Assembly (NCBI GenBank): GCA_034678415.1
Contig: JAXDBV010000045.1
Location: 1-64,000 of the forward strand
DNA: 64,000 nt
Direction: 5' to 3'
Source of the DNA: JAXDBV01 sp034678415
Lineage (GTDB): Bacteria > Bacteroidota > Bacteroidia > Bacteroidales > VadinHA17
Shown: positions 53,485 through 62,645 of the stretch, one piece after another
How the letters are laid out: the number at the start of each line of letters is the position of its first letter
How positions within the stretch are numbered: the first letter of the stretch is position 1
The notes under the pieces: model-generated
What the model was told of the DNA's origin: nothing
The model's database searches: none
What the model saw: the letters and a program-made list of their open reading frames with translations, nothing else
Translations under genes and position numbers: made by a program

Positions 53485-54390
53485 TTACATCGGATAACCC
53501 AGCTCTGCAAGTTTTTCTGAGGGAAGAAGCCTTTGAAGGGACGCATTGGATTCCCGATAAAAGTTCCTGATGTATTCCACATTTTTCACCCCCAGTATAT
53601 GTGCTGATGACGGATACCTGCCGAAAACCTTCCATGCATTCATTCTTTTGTACAGTCTCCTGGTTGTGCTGTACCATCCCGGTATACTGATGCAATAGTA
53701 TTTATAAAGAGTTCTTTCGTGCGTGAAAATGTTTAACAGCCTGACCATCCTGAGAAGGCCGGCCCGGTACCGTTTATTTTTGGGACTGAAATCGATGGCT
53801 TCCTGAAGTATCTCAAGATCAAATGTTTCAATGAATGACCGGATAAATTTCTGCGGATTGCTTTGTAGCTTTTCATAGGGAAAAACATGTACGTTTTCTT
53901 CTCCAAACAAAGAATGGTAATAAGTGATCAGTTTGTCAAACTCAAGGTAATGGAATGAAAACAGCAGGCTCTTGTTTGCTTGATGAAACAGGAATTTATT
54001 TATTCCATAGGTCCCGCCGTTCTGTACATAATTGAAATAGGCTGAAGCAATCAGGTCGGTCTGGTTCCGGGTAAAAATGATAATGCGGGCTTCAGGGAAC
54101 ACATCATGTAGCCGCTGCCCCAACTCTGTTGTCATGACACCGTTATGCCCGCCGAGATTCATGAATCCCAGTAAGTTTTCCTGGCTGATAATTAAGGGCT
54201 TCTTATACCTGGTCAGAAAATAGTTTCTTACCTTTTCCGCATCAAAATGAAAGGCATGAGGACGGATGATCCACTGAAAGATCTCTTCAGTACTCGCAAC
54301 ATCCATGTTTCTCACCAGAGGAAAGACATTTTCCTGCAACCAGGTGGATGCCGCCTTCGGGAAACCAATATGTATGAATACCTTATTCAT
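53485..54390 (-). CDS. Sulfotransferase-like protein, paralogue 3
   Basis: 301 residues starting MNKVFIHIGFPKAASTWLQ, the PAPS-binding loop, with IIIFTRNQTDLIASAYFNYV near residue 105 and the shared C-terminal YIRNFYRESNASLQRLL ending in LGYPM. It is the first gene of the run. ATG 54390 is preferred to a TTG at 54405. On the minus strand TAAATTTG at 54403-54410 fits a -7 box but lies so close to the ATG that the leader would be only a few bases. The opposite-strand SprB-repeat gene begins about 190 bp away. Confidence 0.8.
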   Translation of the reverse strand: MNKVFIHIGFPKAASTWLQENVFPLVRNMDVASTEEIFQWIIRPHAFHFDAEKVRNYFLTRYKKPLIISQENLLGFMNLGGHNGVMTTELGQRLHDVFPEARIIIFTRNQTDLIASAYFNYVQNGGTYGINKFLFHQANKSLLFSFHYLEFDKLITYYHSLFGEENVHVFPYEKLQSNPQKFIRSFIETFDLEILQEAIDFSPKNKRYRAGLLRMVRLLNIFTHERTLYKYYCISIPGWYSTTRRLYKRMNAWKVFGRYPSSAHILGVKNVEYIRNFYRESNASLQRLLPSEKLAELGYPM

Positions 54391-54582
54391 GAATGATGTT
54401 ATCAAATTTATCGATAAAAAAGAGATTTACGTATGAGGATACTTTTTATTTCTGACGGCGGATGATAAGCCGGAGCGTAATTTTTCTTACTTTTACATTC
54501 AGTAGACTCAATATAAATAAGATAGCAACAAATCCGGACGATTTGCGTAAAATATATTTATACCCAATAAACTTCCCTGATA

Positions 54583-57500
54583 ATGAAAAATGCGAAAATA
54601 CTGTTTCTTGCATTTCTTGCAACACTGGCCGGTACACTCCGGTCGCTTCCCCAGGATTGCTGGGAATGTTTGTCACAGATAAGTTCTACTGCGAATATGG
54701 CCGCAAATGCAGGCGCCTTTTCCGAGTTGGATAACAACGGGAACCTTTATATTTTCAGCGATTACACCGGTCCCATCACCATCAGGTCCAGGACTATCCC
54801 CTATGGTGGCAACACGGATATTGTATTGATGAAAATGAATGCTGAGACTTGCGATACGCTCTGGATCAGGGTGGTGAATGGTGTGAATAAGGAAGCAGCC
54901 CGGGATATGAAGCTCGATGATGATGGAAACATATATATTACTGGCGGGTTTACCGTATCGGCCAACTTCAACGGGACTGTGATCACCTCCCCCGACGGAA
55001 CGGAAGATATCTTTCTTGCCAAGTATAATCCTGAAGGGAACCTGATATTTGCCAGAAATGTCGGATATGGTGCGGGAATACAGAGGTCTTCCGCTATGAT
55101 CGTGGATGAGCAGGACAGTATTGCAATGCTTGGTATTTATAACACTCAAATTACCTTTTCCACCGGAAAGTCATTCACCGGTGATGCTGCCTTCGATAAC
55201 TTCTTTGCTAAATTCAGCATTACGGATGGTAACCATGGATCCATTAAGAACTGGAATGGCACAGACGGGGCTACACGGTTAAATTCCATTGATGTTGCCT
55301 GTACCGATGGTTACTATATCGGCGGAACCTTTTACGGAACCCTGACTCCCCCGTGCAATAGTGATGTAACCAGTACCAACCAGGGAGACATATTGTTGTC
55401 CAAAGTTGACAAAGACGGGTGTGTGGTGCCGGGATGGATCTATACTTATGGTTCCACCGGACCGGTAAATTATCATGATGTTCTGTCCTCACTGTCCTCT
55501 GATGGAGACTGCAATATATACTATACCGGCTCTTTCTTCAGAACACTGAACATGGATGGCAGTATCATACAGGCTGATGGAGGGAATCAGGATATTTATG
55601 TGGCGAAAAAAAATGCTGCTGGAACCCTCCAGTGGGTCAAACGTTTTGGAAGCGGCTCATGGGACGAAGGATTATGCATTTCAACGAATGATGCTATTAT
55701 TGGAGTGGGAGGATTTTTCAGAGGTGACCTGGTCTGGGGCCGTGACACCGTTACCTCAGAAGAACCGGCAGATGATGACAGCTTTGTCGGAATAATCACT
55801 CCTGACGGCAAACCCTTCGCGATTTATAATCCGCACGGCAGGTTATCAAGAACACTGGATGTGGCCATTGACGCTTACCATAATTTCTTTGCCACCGGTA
55901 CATTTCGAGGAACAAAAATAGACTTCGGTTGTGACATGTCGCTGACAAAAACTCCTCCCCGGGCGGATAATTTACGTGACCTGTGGATTGCACGGCATGG
56001 ACCCGTGATAAGCCTTGAATTCCTTGTGGACAGTATAACATGTTATGGTGGCAATGACGGAGCCATCGACATGACCGTGATCGGGAATCTCGAACCTTAT
56101 ACCTACCTGTGGGAGATCGTTAGCGGTGGCTGCGGCATAGCCAATCCCAATGCGGAAGACCTCTCTGGCCTGTGTGCCGGTATCTATAAGATCACGGTTG
56201 GCTACAGTGGCGGCCTGAAGACGGATACGGTACTGGTGCCCGGACCACCGCAATTCATCATCGACAGTGCAAAAGTTACGCAACAAGTCACGCAGTGTTA
56301 TGGTGACTGCAGCGGTGAGATCAGGGTGTATGCCCGCGGCGGTACCGGTACATTAAAGTATACTCTCCAGCCCGGGAACATTGTCAATACCACCGGTATA
56401 TTTAGCAACCTTTGTGCGGATACCTATACGGTGACTGTGTCAGATTATCATAATTGCAGCCTGACAAGTCAGGAACTTACTGTTATACAACCACCCTCAC
56501 TGGTGTTGTTGCTCGACATTAAAACGGATATTACCTGTTATGGACTCAATAACGGGCGAATAGAGATGAACGGTTCGGGCGGTACAGGCCCTTTGCAGTT
56601 TACTCTTAATCCCGGCAATGTGACTAATGATGACGGGATCTTTACCGGTCTGGCTCCGGGCTCATATACAATTTGTCTGACCGATGCCAATACCTGCGGG
56701 CCTGTTTGTGTTGGTCCTATCGATATTCTGGAGCCGGATAGCCTTCAGATTGTCAGTGTTACTCAAACCCATCTTCTTTGCCATGGCGGAGCAAATGGCG
56801 AGATCTGTGTGACGGCTCAGGGTGGGAAGGGCACATTGTCGTACACACTGACACCGGGCAATATAACGAATACTACCGGTTGCTTTACCGGCCTGGTTGC
56901 AGGTACCTACTGTGTGACCGTAGATGATGCCAACAGTTGCGGGCCAGTGGATACCTGTGATATCGTTCTGTTACAGCCAGAAATGGTTAGCTTCACCAAA
57001 ACACAGACTGACGCTACCTGCTTTGATGTATGTGACGGATCCATTACTGTGTCCGCCACCGGGGGGAACGGCGAGTACGAATATTCCAGGGATGGGGGCT
57101 CCACCTGGCAGATATCCAATGTCTTTTCTGATCTTTGCGACAACAGTTATACCATCCGGGTGAAAGACAGTTATGGATGCTTATCCCCTGATTCCGTCGT
57201 TCAGATTACTCAACCATCCATGGTATCGTTCACGTATGAGAAAACCGATATCAGCTGTGCAGGAGAGCATGACGCATCGGTTACTATAACCGCCTCAGGA
57301 GGAAACGGTACATACCTCTATTCCATTAATTGTGGATCCTCCTGGCAGGATTTGCCTGTGTTTCCGGGTCTGGCCCCTGGTACATACTGCCTTCTGGTTA
57401 AGGACTGGAGGGAATGCCATTCCGACCCCGTGAATATGGAGATTGTTGCACCGGAACCGCTCACCATCGCTGATATTGATTCAACAGGCATAACATGCGA

Positions 57501-57969
57501 AGGACAAGTGAACGGTTGCGTTTACGTTAGAGCGGAAGGCGGTAATTCACCTTATATTTATACTATATTGCCGGGAGGTACACAGAATACCAGCGGTGAT
57601 TTCTGTGGCTTAGTGCCTGGCACCTATACGGTTAGTATTGATGACGCCAACGGATGTGGACCCATTGTTACACGGGGGATAACCGTTCCTGCACCGGAAG
57701 ATCTTATATTATATGATGCAATAACGCCCAACGGCGACCAGGTGAACGACGAATGGAATATTCACGTGATAAACTGCTTCCCCGATGCCATTGTAAGGAT
57801 ATTCAGCTCATGGGGTACCCGAGTATTTGAATCGGAAGCCGGATACCCTGTTCCGTGGAATGGAAAATTCAATGGGAAAGATCTGCCGGCCGGAACGTAT
57901 TATTATGTTATTGATCTTAACGGAGACGGATCCGTTCAAATGAAGGGTACCGTAAATATTATTAAGTAA
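54583..57969 (+). CDS. SprB-repeat adhesin-like protein with propeller-like N-terminus and type B T9SS domain
   Basis: 1128 residues, complete. A signal peptide (MKNAKILFLAFLATLAG) leads to about 460 residues of recurring blades with the pattern DGNIYITGGF and DIFLAKYNPEGN, resembling SBBP-type beta-propeller repeats. From about residue 475, seven SprB repeats follow, each opening near a T-D-I-x-C motif and carrying a GG-x-G-x-Y core. The last 90 residues are a CHU_C/type B sorting domain (ITPNGDQVNDEWN, IFSSWGTRVFESE, PWNGKFNGKDLPAGTYYY, KGTVNIIK). It should be secreted by T9SS. The PorP/SprF gene starts 12 bp downstream. Confidence 0.92.
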   Translation: MKNAKILFLAFLATLAGTLRSLPQDCWECLSQISSTANMAANAGAFSELDNNGNLYIFSDYTGPITIRSRTIPYGGNTDIVLMKMNAETCDTLWIRVVNGVNKEAARDMKLDDDGNIYITGGFTVSANFNGTVITSPDGTEDIFLAKYNPEGNLIFARNVGYGAGIQRSSAMIVDEQDSIAMLGIYNTQITFSTGKSFTGDAAFDNFFAKFSITDGNHGSIKNWNGTDGATRLNSIDVACTDGYYIGGTFYGTLTPPCNSDVTSTNQGDILLSKVDKDGCVVPGWIYTYGSTGPVNYHDVLSSLSSDGDCNIYYTGSFFRTLNMDGSIIQADGGNQDIYVAKKNAAGTLQWVKRFGSGSWDEGLCISTNDAIIGVGGFFRGDLVWGRDTVTSEEPADDDSFVGIITPDGKPFAIYNPHGRLSRTLDVAIDAYHNFFATGTFRGTKIDFGCDMSLTKTPPRADNLRDLWIARHGPVISLEFLVDSITCYGGNDGAIDMTVIGNLEPYTYLWEIVSGGCGIANPNAEDLSGLCAGIYKITVGYSGGLKTDTVLVPGPPQFIIDSAKVTQQVTQCYGDCSGEIRVYARGGTGTLKYTLQPGNIVNTTGIFSNLCADTYTVTVSDYHNCSLTSQELTVIQPPSLVLLLDIKTDITCYGLNNGRIEMNGSGGTGPLQFTLNPGNVTNDDGIFTGLAPGSYTICLTDANTCGPVCVGPIDILEPDSLQIVSVTQTHLLCHGGANGEICVTAQGGKGTLSYTLTPGNITNTTGCFTGLVAGTYCVTVDDANSCGPVDTCDIVLLQPEMVSFTKTQTDATCFDVCDGSITVSATGGNGEYEYSRDGGSTWQISNVFSDLCDNSYTIRVKDSYGCLSPDSVVQITQPSMVSFTYEKTDISCAGEHDASVTITASGGNGTYLYSINCGSSWQDLPVFPGLAPGTYCLLVKDWRECHSDPVNMEIVAPEPLTIADIDSTGITCEGQVNGCVYVRAEGGNSPYIYTILPGGTQNTSGDFCGLVPGTYTVSIDDANGCGPIVTRGITVPAPEDLILYDAITPNGDQVNDEWNIHVINCFPDAIVRIFSSWGTRVFESEAGYPVPWNGKFNGKDLPAGTYYYVIDLNGDGSVQMKGTVNIIK

Positions 57970-57981
57970 AATTTCTGAGCG

Positions 57982-58872
57982 ATGAAAAAAATAATCCTTA
58001 TTATCAGTACCATATGTGTCGTGTATCCCGTCTCATCCCAACAGCTGGTTCAGAATAGCCAGTACATGCTGAACCTGTACGACCTGAATCCTGCCATAGC
58101 CGGAAGTACAGACGGCATACCGCTGGCCTTCTCATTCCGTAAGCTTTGGGCGGGATTTGAAGGATCGCCATCGCTCCAGAACCTGTCTGCGCATATGGAG
58201 GTGGCAGAGCATATGGGTGTGGGGGCAAAGCTGTTTAATTTTACGGCGGGTCCTCTGCGCCGTACCGGTTTCGAGGCGACATATGCATACCATATCCCCC
58301 TGGGAACGGGAGAACAGAAACTGGCTTTTGGCTTATCAGGGCTTATCTATCAATACTTTATTGATATTGGCAGTCTGACCCTTGAAGATCCGGGTGACGT
58401 TGCCATTGCCGAAGCAGCGGATAAAATGATCGTTCCTGATGTATCGTTTGGAACTTATTACTACGGTCCGAATTACTACCTGGGGCTTGCCATACCACAA
58501 CTCTTTGGCCGGAGGGTAGATATGAAAACTGATAAAGTGCTGGAACAAAGACAGGTACGTCATTACTTCCTTCACGGGGGATATCGCTTTATCCTGTCGG
58601 AAGATATTACGCTTGACCCATCCCTTCTGCTCCGGTTCATCGAAGCAGGACCGTTCCAGGCCGATATCAATCTTCGTGGAACATACTCGGACATGGTGTC
58701 CCTGGGTCTTTCATACAGGACCGGTGATGCCCTTGCCGTCATGGTGGGATATAACCACGGACCTTTCCTTGTAGGGTACAGTTATGATATCACTCTTTCG
58801 GATATCAAAACCGTGAGCAATGGATCACACGAGATCATGCTTGTTTACCGGTTCAGTAGCTTCCTCAAATAG
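57982..58872 (+). CDS. PorP/SprF family type IX secretion membrane protein (second copy)
   Basis: 296 residues with a signal peptide ending near YPVSSQQ and the mature start LVQNSQYMLNLYDLNPAIAGS, the family hallmark. Barrel-like strands fill the rest, ending SYDITLSDIKTVSNGSHEIMLVYRF, which parallels the end of the copy at 1532 (DYTLSSIMKYSLGSHEVMIAL). It shares an operon with the SprB-repeat gene at 54583 and is probably dedicated to it. The ATG start is clear. Confidence 0.92.
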   Translation: MKKIILIISTICVVYPVSSQQLVQNSQYMLNLYDLNPAIAGSTDGIPLAFSFRKLWAGFEGSPSLQNLSAHMEVAEHMGVGAKLFNFTAGPLRRTGFEATYAYHIPLGTGEQKLAFGLSGLIYQYFIDIGSLTLEDPGDVAIAEAADKMIVPDVSFGTYYYGPNYYLGLAIPQLFGRRVDMKTDKVLEQRQVRHYFLHGGYRFILSEDITLDPSLLLRFIEAGPFQADINLRGTYSDMVSLGLSYRTGDALAVMVGYNHGPFLVGYSYDITLSDIKTVSNGSHEIMLVYRFSSFLK

Positions 58873-58900
58873 GGATTCACGAGCGATAATGGCAAACCGG

Positions 58901-58916
58901 GGCTCTTTCGGGAGCC
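58901..58916 (+). terminator. Weak hairpin after the PorP/SprF gene
   Basis: ggctct and ggagcc pair over six positions (one G-U) around a TTCG loop, 28 bp after the stop. The downstream tail is only mildly T-rich. Confidence 0.3.
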
Positions 58917-58992
58917 GTTGATTCTGATAAAATCATCCGGCCATATATGTTTTCTTGTGCCTATTAATTAAGTTTACACAGTTTTTTTAGTT

Positions 58993-60276
58993 ATGAATGT
59001 ATTAATTCTTGGATCGGGGGGCCGTGAACATGCCCTGGCCTGGAAACTATCTCAGAGTCCATTGATCAGTAAACTATTCATCGCTCCGGGAAATGGCGGG
59101 ACACTCGTGCTGGGTAACAATGTGAACATTGCCGCCAATGATTTCCGCAATATCGGCAAGTTTGTTGTTGACGAACGTATAAATATGGTTGTGGTGGGTC
59201 CTGAAGTGCCTCTCGTGGAGGGTATTTATGACTACTTCCGGGAACGGCCTGAGCTAAAGGAGATCCCGCTTATCGGGCCTTCAAAAAAGGGTGCCATGCT
59301 GGAAGGTAGCAAAAGCTTTGCTGATGAGTTTATGGAACGTCATCATATACCCACCTCACGGTTCAGAAAATTCACATCGGAAACCTACGAGGAAGGCAAG
59401 CATTACCTGGAAAGTATGAAACCACCTTATGTGATAAAAGCGGACGGCCTGGCTGCCGGTAAAGGTGTGCTAATACTTGATGATCTGAATGATGCCCAGG
59501 ATGAGCTCAAGGAAATGTTGGACGGAAGGTTCGGCGTGGCCAGCCGTACCGTGGTGGTCGAGGAATTCCTCGAGGGTATCGAAGTGTCAGTCTTTGTCCT
59601 TACGGATGGACAATCATATCTTCTGCTTCCGGAAGCCAAAGATTATAAAAGAATCGGCGAAGGGAACACAGGACTGAATACGGGTGGCATGGGGGCAATC
59701 TCTCCCGTACCCTTTGTGAATAAGGAGTTTATGGAAAAGGTCGAGAAAAGGATTATTAAACCTACTGTCAGAGGACTGAAAGAAGAGGAGATCGACTATA
59801 CAGGTTTCATCTATTTCGGGCTCATGAATGTCGGCGGGAATCCGTTTGTGATCGAATATAATGTGAGACTTGGCGATCCTGAAGCTCAGGTTGTGTTACC
59901 GCGCATCAAGGCCGATCTCCTTGAACTATTTGCCGCCGCAGCAGAAAAACGCCTTCATGAAAAGAAAGTGGAAATTGATGAACGGTTTGTTGCAACGGTA
60001 GTGATTGCCTCAGCCGGCTATCCTGATATGTATGAGAAAAACAAACTGATCGGTAACATGGAAAAAGTGAAAGACAGCATCATTTTTCATGCCGGTACCA
60101 GGAAAGAGCTCAGGAGGTTTTTTACCAGCGGGGGACGTGTACTCAACGTGAGCTCCTATGGAAGAACCATGCAGGAAGCCTTGGAGATATCCTACAAAAA
60201 CGCAGACCTGATCAGTTTTGAAAACAAATATTACCGGCGGGATATTGGATTTGATTTGCATCCACAGAATGAATGA
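58993..60276 (+). CDS. purD: Phosphoribosylamine-glycine ligase
   Basis: 427 residues of GARS, the second step of purine synthesis. It shows LILGSGGREHALAWKLSQSP at the N-terminus, YVIKADGLAAGKGVLI and the ATP-grasp signature GGMGAISPVPF with YNVRLGDPEAQVVLPR. Length is normal. It lies after a 120-bp gap downstream of the PorP/SprF gene and 3 bp before a membrane-protein gene. No other purine gene is near. Confidence 0.96.
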   Translation: MNVLILGSGGREHALAWKLSQSPLISKLFIAPGNGGTLVLGNNVNIAANDFRNIGKFVVDERINMVVVGPEVPLVEGIYDYFRERPELKEIPLIGPSKKGAMLEGSKSFADEFMERHHIPTSRFRKFTSETYEEGKHYLESMKPPYVIKADGLAAGKGVLILDDLNDAQDELKEMLDGRFGVASRTVVVEEFLEGIEVSVFVLTDGQSYLLLPEAKDYKRIGEGNTGLNTGGMGAISPVPFVNKEFMEKVEKRIIKPTVRGLKEEEIDYTGFIYFGLMNVGGNPFVIEYNVRLGDPEAQVVLPRIKADLLELFAAAAEKRLHEKKVEIDERFVATVVIASAGYPDMYEKNKLIGNMEKVKDSIIFHAGTRKELRRFFTSGGRVLNVSSYGRTMQEALEISYKNADLISFENKYYRRDIGFDLHPQNE

Positions 60277-60279
60277 GGT

Positions 60280-61275
60280 ATGCTTCTGAAACTGTTCAAG
60301 GGGAACCAGCCGCCAACACTTTTTCTTATCATTATCGCGGGATTGCTGTTATGGCTGCCATCCATGATAATGCCATCCGTAACGCTCCTCCCCTTTGAAG
60401 AATATCCAACCCTTCTACAGATCATTTTTACCGGCTGGATCAGTGACCATCCACATCTACAGGTGATCCTCTCATTCGTGCTGATCGTATTGCTGGGTTT
60501 GGCAGTGAACTGGTTAAACGGCAAGTATTTTTTCATCCATGAACGATCGTTCCTGCCGGTGTTGTTTGTCGTATTTATCTCATCGACCATCCCTGAAATC
60601 CACAAATGCTTTGTTGTGGTTCTGTCATCGTTCTTCATGGTGCTCGCCTTTGACAGGATCTTCATAACCTATGGCCAGAACAGGATCAGTTTTAATTATT
60701 TTGAAGCCGCCCTCCTGCTCTCGATCGCCTCACTATTGTATTTCAATATCATTATCTTCTTTTTCATCCTTTGGATAAGCATTATCATACTCAGGCCATT
60801 CCATTGGAGAGAATGGATCACTCCCCTGTTCGGACTATTGATTCCCTATATGTTTCTGTTTGCCAGCTATTACCTGATATATGGAGAGATCGCCGGTTTA
60901 TTGGTTCAATACAGGATGTACTTTTCACATCCTGCCGTAAGCTTCTCTTTTCAGCTGCCAGTATTAGTATGGTTAGGTCTCCTTGGTCTCCTGATCATCC
61001 TGGCCAGTTACCATATGATTCTGAAGTTCACAACGAAAAAGGTGAGCTCCCGGAGATTTCTTTTGATTGTGTTCTGGGTTTTTCTGCTGACGCTGGCCGG
61101 TTATTTCATTTTACCCCTTGCATCGGTCGAACTGCTGTATATCCTGTCTGTTTCCGTCACCTACCTGTTTACCACGTATTTTCTCTTTCAAAAACCTTCC
61201 TGGTACGTTGAGATGGTATTTACAGTCCTTTTCCTCTGCCTTTGTGCTCTTCGGGTACTGTATGTTATCGATTAG
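60280..61275 (+). CDS. Polytopic membrane protein, possible DUF6427 family
   Basis: 331 residues with nine to ten hydrophobic helices and short loops. It starts MLLKLFKGNQPPTLFLIIIAG, a beginning I associate with the Bacteroidota DUF6427 group, but I cannot confirm the family. No enzymatic motif is obvious; a cluster of aromatic and basic residues lies in HWREWITPLFGLLIPYMFLF. It follows purD by 3 bp and is convergent with the small secreted-protein gene. Function unknown. Confidence 0.75.
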   Translation: MLLKLFKGNQPPTLFLIIIAGLLLWLPSMIMPSVTLLPFEEYPTLLQIIFTGWISDHPHLQVILSFVLIVLLGLAVNWLNGKYFFIHERSFLPVLFVVFISSTIPEIHKCFVVVLSSFFMVLAFDRIFITYGQNRISFNYFEAALLLSIASLLYFNIIIFFFILWISIIILRPFHWREWITPLFGLLIPYMFLFASYYLIYGEIAGLLVQYRMYFSHPAVSFSFQLPVLVWLGLLGLLIILASYHMILKFTTKKVSSRRFLLIVFWVFLLTLAGYFILPLASVELLYILSVSVTYLFTTYFLFQKPSWYVEMVFTVLFLCLCALRVLYVID

Positions 61276-61293
61276 AAGGGCATCTCTGGGTGG

Positions 61294-61737
61294 TTACTGT
61301 TTGATATAACTCATGATACCCACCGCTTCGCCTGCCTTTCCGTCTTTGAATGAGATCATGATATAGTAACGACCCGTGCGGTTACAAACAAAGTCAAAAT
61401 AGGGATATATTTTATCAGATTGCCTGATGAAATTGCTCAAGAGAAGTTTTTCCTCGTCAAAGAGTTGTATTACAGCCACCCCGTCATACTTGTCTGAATT
61501 GCACACCGAGAAACGGTAACGGATATTCTTCGACAGAATCACCGAATTCCTGGATACGGGAGGGGTTTGGTTACTCTGTGCAGCCGGGAACCTGACAATA
61601 AAATCCTTCAGGTATACGGCATTGCTGCCGGCCATGCTCCTGCACTTATCAAAAAGACTGTTGCCCGGCGCCTGCCCGTTCACGGAGGCGGCGCTCAGCA
61701 ATAACACAGAGGCGAGAATCAACAGGATGGATTTCAT
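61294..61737 (-). CDS. Small secreted protein of ABC-exporter module
   Basis: 147 residues with a signal peptide (MKSILLILASVLLLSAASVNG, cleavage before QAPG). The mature part includes FDKCRSMAGSNAVYLKDF and a beta-rich C-terminal half (YDGVAVIQLFDEEKLLL, GRYYIMISFKDGKAGEA), possibly a small beta-sandwich. I do not recognise a family. It is the last gene of a minus-strand trio with the lipoprotein and ABC transporter genes (2-bp gap), so it may be a partner or regulator of that exporter. Confidence 0.7.
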   Translation of the reverse strand: MKSILLILASVLLLSAASVNGQAPGNSLFDKCRSMAGSNAVYLKDFIVRFPAAQSNQTPPVSRNSVILSKNIRYRFSVCNSDKYDGVAVIQLFDEEKLLLSNFIRQSDKIYPYFDFVCNRTGRYYIMISFKDGKAGEAVGIMSYIKQ

Positions 61738-61739
61738 AA

Positions 61740-62645
61740 CTAGATCGTAATTAATTTATTCCTGAGGGCTTCAATGTTGGCGATGATGTGCTGCAAGGTC
61801 TCGGGCGTAATTTCCACGATGCTTTTTTCATGCTGCACCAGAACGAGCATCCCGTTCTCCTCCCTCATTTCCGGTTCGCCCGTCTCAATGGTTATTTTTA
61901 CATTATCGAAAGCTGATTTCAGGTTTTCCACATCACTGATCAGGGCAGCAAATTTTTTATCGGATTTGTAGTTATTAAGGATGGCGATCAGATCGTTGAT
62001 GATGATTTTCTGTTCGCCGATCCGGTTGTTGATCTCTTCATTGGGATGATCCCTGGCCACCTGGCCGGCAAGGTAAAGACCTTCCAGCCACAGACCGGCA
62101 ATGATCAGGGAACTGATGTGGCTCCTCTTGTTTTCCCTCAGGTAACGGTCCATCTGGTTAAAGCTTCTTACCGATAAGTACATGAGAGAATCAAGATTGG
62201 AGCTGCTGGTAGCCAGTCTCTTCAGCAAGGTAAAATCAAAAAACTGTCCAATTTTAAGGTCTTCAGCCAGCGAACTTACGGCCTGCAGGTAATTCAACAC
62301 TATGTTGTTCTTGTTGTACATATTCAGGTACCCGAGGTCGGTGCCGAAAGCACCAAGAGCATACGCCTTTTCAAAAGTAGTATTGTAGTTGTCAAGATAT
62401 GCGGTGGAAGCCAGGTAATCTTTTGAAAAAGGAGCTCCTATCTGGTTGATCAGCGCAGCCACTTCAACCGGTGATGCCAGGTTGCTGATTATATCTTCCA
62501 TCACTTCCTTTTCCAGTTCAGTCTGGAATTTAAGATCAACCGTATCCCCAAATTCAAATGCAGCCTCCGGATTGTTATCATGCCTGCCCTTACATGATAC
62601 CACCAACATTACTATCAGGAAACAGTAAATGAGATTTTTAAACAT
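61740..62645 (-). CDS. Lipoprotein of ABC-exporter module
   Basis: 301 residues with a lipoprotein signal (LIVMLVVSCKGRHD, lipidated Cys near 18). The mature protein is almost entirely helical, acidic and without cysteines, with stretches such as AYALGAFGTDLGYLNMYN and RTGEPEMR-like C-terminal turns. I do not recognise a named family. It overlaps the ABC transporter gene by 8 bp, which indicates tight coupling; a periplasmic or outer-membrane accessory role is a guess. Confidence 0.75.
   Translation of the reverse strand: MFKNLIYCFLIVMLVVSCKGRHDNNPEAAFEFGDTVDLKFQTELEKEVMEDIISNLASPVEVAALINQIGAPFSKDYLASTAYLDNYNTTFEKAYALGAFGTDLGYLNMYNKNNIVLNYLQAVSSLAEDLKIGQFFDFTLLKRLATSSSNLDSLMYLSVRSFNQMDRYLRENKRSHISSLIIAGLWLEGLYLAGQVARDHPNEEINNRIGEQKIIINDLIAILNNYKSDKKFAALISDVENLKSAFDNVKITIETGEPEMREENGMLVLVQHEKSIVEITPETLQHIIANIEALRNKLITI

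Noticed and set aside
54673..55149. 158-residue minus-strand open frame opposite the SprB-repeat gene
   Set aside because: Antisense to the propeller-like region; repeat-derived coding shadow.
54583..57969. Repeated coding segments considered as a CRISPR or DNA tandem repeat
   Set aside because: The repeats are protein-level SprB modules with divergent DNA; no short identical direct repeats with spacers exist.
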